Shown here piece by piece: positions 20,310-23,919 of a DNA stretch of 23,919 bases. Source of the stretch: an uncultured Clostridia bacterium (GTDB lineage Bacteria > Bacillota > Clostridia > TANB77 > CAG-508); contig CANQRO010000009.1 in assembly GCA_947626205.1 (NCBI GenBank), positions 1 through 23,919 of the forward strand, in the 5' to 3' direction. The notes below the pieces were generated by a model. The model was not told where the DNA came from. It made no database searches and saw only the letters and a list, made by a program, of their open reading frames with translations. The stretch's first letter is position 1; each line of letters starts with the position of its first letter. The position numbers and the translations under genes were made by a program.

Positions 20310-22049
20310 TTAGTGGTTTGGAAATTTCCATGCCATACTAATATCACTTTGTGATTTTTCTCTTTTTGTATTTAAAAAGTCTGGACGTTTTTCTCTTTTC
20401 CATGCAGGTGCGAGAAAATAAGCTTTATTATCTCTATTTGTTGCAGGTACAAATGGCTGTAAAAATGGAGCACCAAAAGATTTTAAATTGCAAAGAAATG
20501 CTACATGCACAAATAAACCAATAGAAATTCCTAAAAAACCTGTCCAATAACCTAAAAGTATATATATAAATCTAAGTATTCTACAATGAAAGCCTAATGA
20601 AAAATCTGGTATAGCAAAAGATGCAATTCCAGTAATTGCTACAACAATAATTAAAATAGGACTTACAATACTTGCTTCTACAGCTGCTTGTCCTAAAATA
20701 AGAGCACCTACAATACCAATAGTAGAACCAATAGCCGATGGCACACGAAGACTGGCTTCTCGTATAAGTTCAAAAGAAATTTCCATCATAAAAATTTCGA
20801 ATATAATAGGGAAAGGTACGGTTTCTCTAGATGCAACTATTGCAAATAGCAGTTCAGTTGGAAGTAATTCTTGATGGAAATTAGTAATTGCAATATATAA
20901 TCCAGGCAAAAGTAAATTTAATATAAAGGCTAAAATACGAATTGCTTTTGATAAATTAGCATATTGATACTTTAAGTTTGCATCTTCTGGGGAAGAAAGG
21001 AAATCTATAAAAGTTCCTGGAACTATTAAAGCATATGGACTACCATTTACAATTACTGCAACTCTTCCTTCTAAAAGATGATTACTTGTTTTATCTGGTC
21101 TTTCTGTTGCAATAATTTGGGGAAAACTAGCATTTCCATTATCTTCAATTAATTGTTCTAATTGGCCAGATGAAGTTAAATAATCTATATCTATATTATT
21201 TAATCTATATTTAACTTCATTAACTAGATCGTCATTAGCTATATTTTTAATGTAACAAATACCACATTTTGTTTTGCTTAATTTTCCAATTTCTATATTT
21301 TCTATAATTAAATTTTCATTATTTACAATTCTTCTTACAAGTGATGTATTAGTACGAATAGTTTCTGTAAAGGCCTCTTGTGGTCCACGAATAACAACTT
21401 CATTTTCTGCTTTATCAACACTTCTCTGTTTAAATCCTTTTACATCTATATCAAATACTGTATCTAAAGTATCTACAAATAAAGCACAATTTCCCGAATT
21501 TACACTAGAAGTAACTTCTTCAAATTTTTGTATTTTCTTTACATTATTTTGAGGTACAAGATGATTATATATATAATCTGTTAAATCAAATTTTTTTACT
21601 TTACGAACAACGATATTATTTGTAACAGCCTCTTTTATAATATAATCATCTGGATTGTTGAAAGTATTAGCTCTATTGCGTAACATAAGAGGGTCTAGAA
21701 CAAAATGATTAATGGCATTTGAATCTACCATTCCATCAATATAAAATATAAAGGCTCTATATTGCTTATTTCGTGCTAATAAATCAAATTCTCTAACAGA
21801 AATATCACTGTTAATTTTAGTATTATATAATGATGAGATAACTTCTAAATTTACATTAATACTAGGAAATACATTCTTTGGAATATCATTTTTAGAAGAA
21901 TCTGATGTGTTTTTAATTTGTAATGAAGGGTTAAATAATGCTTTTTCTTCTTCAGTTTCAGGCAGAGTGAAATTATGTGATGTATCTATATTTTCTTGTT
22001 CATGATATTGAAATAAAGAAAAGAAATTATTTATAATATTTTTTACCAT
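20310..22049 (-). CDS. gerKA: Germinant receptor subunit A (GerKA/GerA family)
   Basis: A 579-aa protein: a soluble N-terminal domain (residues 1 to about 330) with NLEVISSLYNTKINSDISVREFDL, RAFIFYIDGMVDS, FKQRSVDKAENEVVIRGPQEAFTETIRTNTSLVRR and ATERPDKTSNHLLEGRVAVIVNGSPYALIVPGTFIDFL, then a membrane domain (about 370-530) with PLPGLYIAI-like, HQELLPTELLFAIVASRE, EISFELIREASLRVP and SIGIVGALILGQAAV. All are hallmarks of the A subunit of germinant receptors in the spore inner membrane. SD GGAGATT precedes the ATG. A possible forespore promoter lies upstream on the minus strand (AAATACTA at 22079-22086, ACATA at 22103-22107), but this is weak. gerKA-gerKB-gerKC-small protein form one operon. 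Confidence 0.95.
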   Translation of the reverse strand: MVKNIINNFFSLFQYHEQENIDTSHNFTLPETEEEKALFNPSLQIKNTSDSSKNDIPKNVFPSINVNLEVISSLYNTKINSDISVREFDLLARNKQYRAFIFYIDGMVDSNAINHFVLDPLMLRNRANTFNNPDDYIIKEAVTNNIVVRKVKKFDLTDYIYNHLVPQNNVKKIQKFEEVTSSVNSGNCALFVDTLDTVFDIDVKGFKQRSVDKAENEVVIRGPQEAFTETIRTNTSLVRRIVNNENLIIENIEIGKLSKTKCGICYIKNIANDDLVNEVKYRLNNIDIDYLTSSGQLEQLIEDNGNASFPQIIATERPDKTSNHLLEGRVAVIVNGSPYALIVPGTFIDFLSSPEDANLKYQYANLSKAIRILAFILNLLLPGLYIAITNFHQELLPTELLFAIVASRETVPFPIIFEIFMMEISFELIREASLRVPSAIGSTIGIVGALILGQAAVEASIVSPILIIVVAITGIASFAIPDFSLGFHCRILRFIYILLGYWTGFLGISIGLFVHVAFLCNLKSFGAPFLQPFVPATNRDNKAYFLAPAWKREKRPDFLNTKREKSQSDISMAWKFPNH

Positions 22050-22107
22050 AACAAAATCTCCATAAAATTATTTTGTTATAGTATTTACAAAAAATAGAAA
22101 ATTATGT

Positions 22108-22152
22108 GAAAATAAAAACAAAAATAGGGTGCTATATTTTATATAGACACCC
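22108..22152 (-). terminator. Intrinsic terminator of spoIVA
   Basis: On the minus strand GGGTG (complement of 22148-22152) pairs with CACCC (complement of 22127-22131), and inner CTATAT/ATATAG pairs extend the stem. The sequence TATTTTTGTTTTTATTTTC follows. It lies 8 bp after the spoIVA stop and separates spoIVA from the gerK operon. Confidence 0.8.
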
Positions 22153-22159
22153 ATAATTA

Positions 22160-23638
22160 TTATAAGATTATACAAATTAATCCACCACTGCCTTCGTTTA
22201 CAATACGCTCTAATGTTTCTTGCAGTTTACCTTGCGCATCTTCTGGCATACGACATAGTTTGTTTTGTAATCCTTCGTTTACAAGTTCATGCAAACTTTT
22301 TCCAAATATGTTTGATTCCCAAATTTTTTTAGGATCTGATTCAAATTCAGAAAGTAAATAGTTCACTAATTCTTCAGACTGTTTTTCACTTCCTACAATA
22401 GGTGAAACTTCAGTTTCTATATCTGCTCTTATCATGTGTATTGATGGAGCCTTTGCTTTTAGTTTAACTCCAAATCTTGAACCTTGTTTTACCATCTCTG
22501 GTTCATCTAAAATTAGTTCATCCATAGATGGAGTTACAATTCCATAACCTTTTTCCTTTACTTCTTGTAATGCATATGAAATTTTATCATATTCTTTTTT
22601 GGTAGCAGCAAGTGTAGTGATAATAGAAAATAGATCTCCTTCATTAGAAATATCTACGCCAGAAATTTCTGTTAATACTTTATAAAATAATTCTTCTTTT
22701 AATTGTATAGAAATATTTACATTTCCATTACCAAGTAAAATTTCATCTAAAGAAGTTTTTTCTATGATTTCTGTTTTATAAATTTTAGTAATTGCAGAGT
22801 CAACCTGTTTCAATACTTTCACATTGTTAAAAGCATCTTTAATCTGTTCATATAAACTTTGTTTTAACCAATGTTCATCAGATAAACCGTCAACCCATTT
22901 TGGAAAATTAATATTAACTTGCTCAATTGGGAATTCATATAAAATTCTTGAAAAAATATCATTTAAATCATCTGCATTTAAATTTGCACAATCTGTTGGA
23001 ATAACAGCAGTTTTATATTTCTCTTCTAAATTTTTTGCAAGTTCTTTAGTGTATTCAGAATAAGGTTCTTCTGAATTTAATACAATAATAAATGGTTTGT
23101 TCAAACTTTGTAATTCTTTAACAACTCTTTCTTCGGCTGTAACGTAATCTTCTCTTGGAATATCTGTAATGGACCCATCAGAAGTTACTAAAATACCAAT
23201 AGTAGAATGTTCTTGAATTACTTTTTTAGTTCCGATTTCAGCTGCTTGTTCAAAAGGAATTTCATCTTCAGACCAAGGAGTTTTTACCATTCTTGGAACA
23301 TCGTCTTCTAAATAGCCAATAGCGTTATTTACAAGGTAGCCAACGCAATCTACTAGACGTGTTTTTAATTTTAAATTATCTCCTATAGTAATTTCAATTG
23401 CCTCATTTGGAACAAACTTTGGCTCTGTTGTCATAATAGTTCTTCCAGCAGCACTTTGAGGCAGTTCATCTTTTGCTCTTTCTCTTTTATACTCATTATC
23501 AATATTTGGAATAACGAGTAAATCCATAAATTTTTTAATAAAAGTAGATTTTCCGGTTCGAACTGGTCCAACCACTCCTATGTAGATGTCACCATCTGTA
23601 CGTTTTGCTATATCTTGATATAAGCTCAAATTTTCCAT
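22160..23638 (-). CDS. spoIVA: Stage IV sporulation protein A (SpoIVA), spore-coat basement ATPase
   Basis: A 492-aa protein, the family's normal length. Starts MENLSLYQDIAKRTDGDIYIGVVGPVRTGKST; the Walker A lysine is K30, as in B. subtilis. Further motifs: KDELPQSAAGRTIMTTEPKF, LVDCVGYLVNNAIG, TPWSEDEIPFEQAAEIGT, ILVTSDGSITDIPREDY, FIIVLNSEEP, and C-terminal EGSGGLICIIL. SpoIVA polymerises with ATP on the outer forespore membrane and forms the platform for the coat. SD GAGGGGG lies 10 bp before the ATG. It should be under the mother-cell factor sigma-E; I see only a poor match upstream (TGTACAAA near 23665) and do not rely on it. The 281 bp from 23639 to the window end hold no other gene that I can support. 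Confidence 0.97.
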   Translation of the reverse strand: MENLSLYQDIAKRTDGDIYIGVVGPVRTGKSTFIKKFMDLLVIPNIDNEYKRERAKDELPQSAAGRTIMTTEPKFVPNEAIEITIGDNLKLKTRLVDCVGYLVNNAIGYLEDDVPRMVKTPWSEDEIPFEQAAEIGTKKVIQEHSTIGILVTSDGSITDIPREDYVTAEERVVKELQSLNKPFIIVLNSEEPYSEYTKELAKNLEEKYKTAVIPTDCANLNADDLNDIFSRILYEFPIEQVNINFPKWVDGLSDEHWLKQSLYEQIKDAFNNVKVLKQVDSAITKIYKTEIIEKTSLDEILLGNGNVNISIQLKEELFYKVLTEISGVDISNEGDLFSIITTLAATKKEYDKISYALQEVKEKGYGIVTPSMDELILDEPEMVKQGSRFGVKLKAKAPSIHMIRADIETEVSPIVGSEKQSEELVNYLLSEFESDPKKIWESNIFGKSLHELVNEGLQNKLCRMPEDAQGKLQETLERIVNEGSGGLICIIL

Positions 23639-23919
23639 TAATAAATTACCCCCTCAAAAAATGTTTGTACAAATTTAACTTTATTAATGTATATTTGAAA
23701 TAATGTGGAATATTCCAATTTTACCAAAAAAATTTAACGTGATTTTAAAGTTTATTAAATATGTTTAAAATAATTTTATTAAGAAATATCAAAGAAAAGT
23801 CTGATAAAAATCAAAAATAACAAAATAGTACTATACTTCATATTAGGTTACTTAGAAAAGTAAATTCCAGATAAAAAGAATTTAGTATGTAAAAGAGAAA
23901 ATTCAGAAATATCAATAAA

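Noticed and set aside
23639..23919. Sigma-E promoter or further gene upstream of spoIVA
   Set aside because: Only a poor -10/-35 match could be found and no open frame with an SD; knowledge of spoIVA regulation, not the sequence, would be driving the call.

Overview
The window is very AT-rich DNA from a spore-forming member of the Clostridia (Bacillota). Three things point there: a spore-coat ATPase gene (spoIVA) next to a gerK-type germinant-receptor operon, the Gram-positive order rimP-nusA-ylxR-ylxQ-infB-rbfA-nrnA-truB, and the ireB-ruvX-DUF1292 trio. AGA dominates among Arg codons and strong SD sequences (GGAGG) are common. The species cannot be named from the sequence.

Layout. (1) Positions 1-899 are the end of an integrated mobile element: the N-terminal part of a tnpV-like gene on the minus strand, a non-coding stretch with inverted and direct repeats, and the 3' part of a tRNA-Leu gene whose 5' part is missing. 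That fragment is the scar expected where an element integrated into a tRNA gene, and the tRNA terminator still follows it. (2) Positions 900-4960 hold loosely packed accessory genes: a small unknown protein, a zinc-ribbon protein, a promoter-to-terminator transcript of about 150 nt that looks like a structured RNA, an MFS-like transporter, a CYTH protein and an unknown 160-aa protein. (3) Positions 4930-8940 hold an unusual three-gene cluster: a small exported membrane protein, a CpaE/TadZ-like protein with two AT-hooks and a degenerate P-loop, and a membrane GAF protein with a degenerate GGDEF domain. It runs on into ireB, ruvX and a DUF1292 gene. (4) Positions 10140-17666 hold the translation and RNA operon, with a good promoter and a stable leader hairpin. 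ylxQ carries a +1 frameshift at a TTT-CGG site. (5) Positions 17670-23638, on the minus strand, hold spoIVA, gerKA, a broken gerKB, gerKC and a 54-aa two-helix membrane protein resembling the small D subunits of germinant receptors.

How the genes fit together. The rimP-truB block covers 30S maturation (RimP, RbfA), transcription elongation and termination (NusA), initiation (IF2), small RNA-binding proteins (YlxR, YlxQ), RNA/nucleotide turnover (NrnA) and tRNA modification (TruB). The minus-strand block would make the spore-coat basement layer and a germinant receptor. The receptor looks damaged: gerKB has a 62-bp insertion whose removal between 10-bp direct repeats restores both the frame and the family alignment, plus a second frame change; gerKC lacks the lipobox cysteine. 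The items most worth checking are the gerKB insertion, the ylxQ frameshift, the 5018-8940 cluster of apparently non-catalytic signalling proteins, the RNA at 1807-1955 and the tRNA-Leu attachment site.
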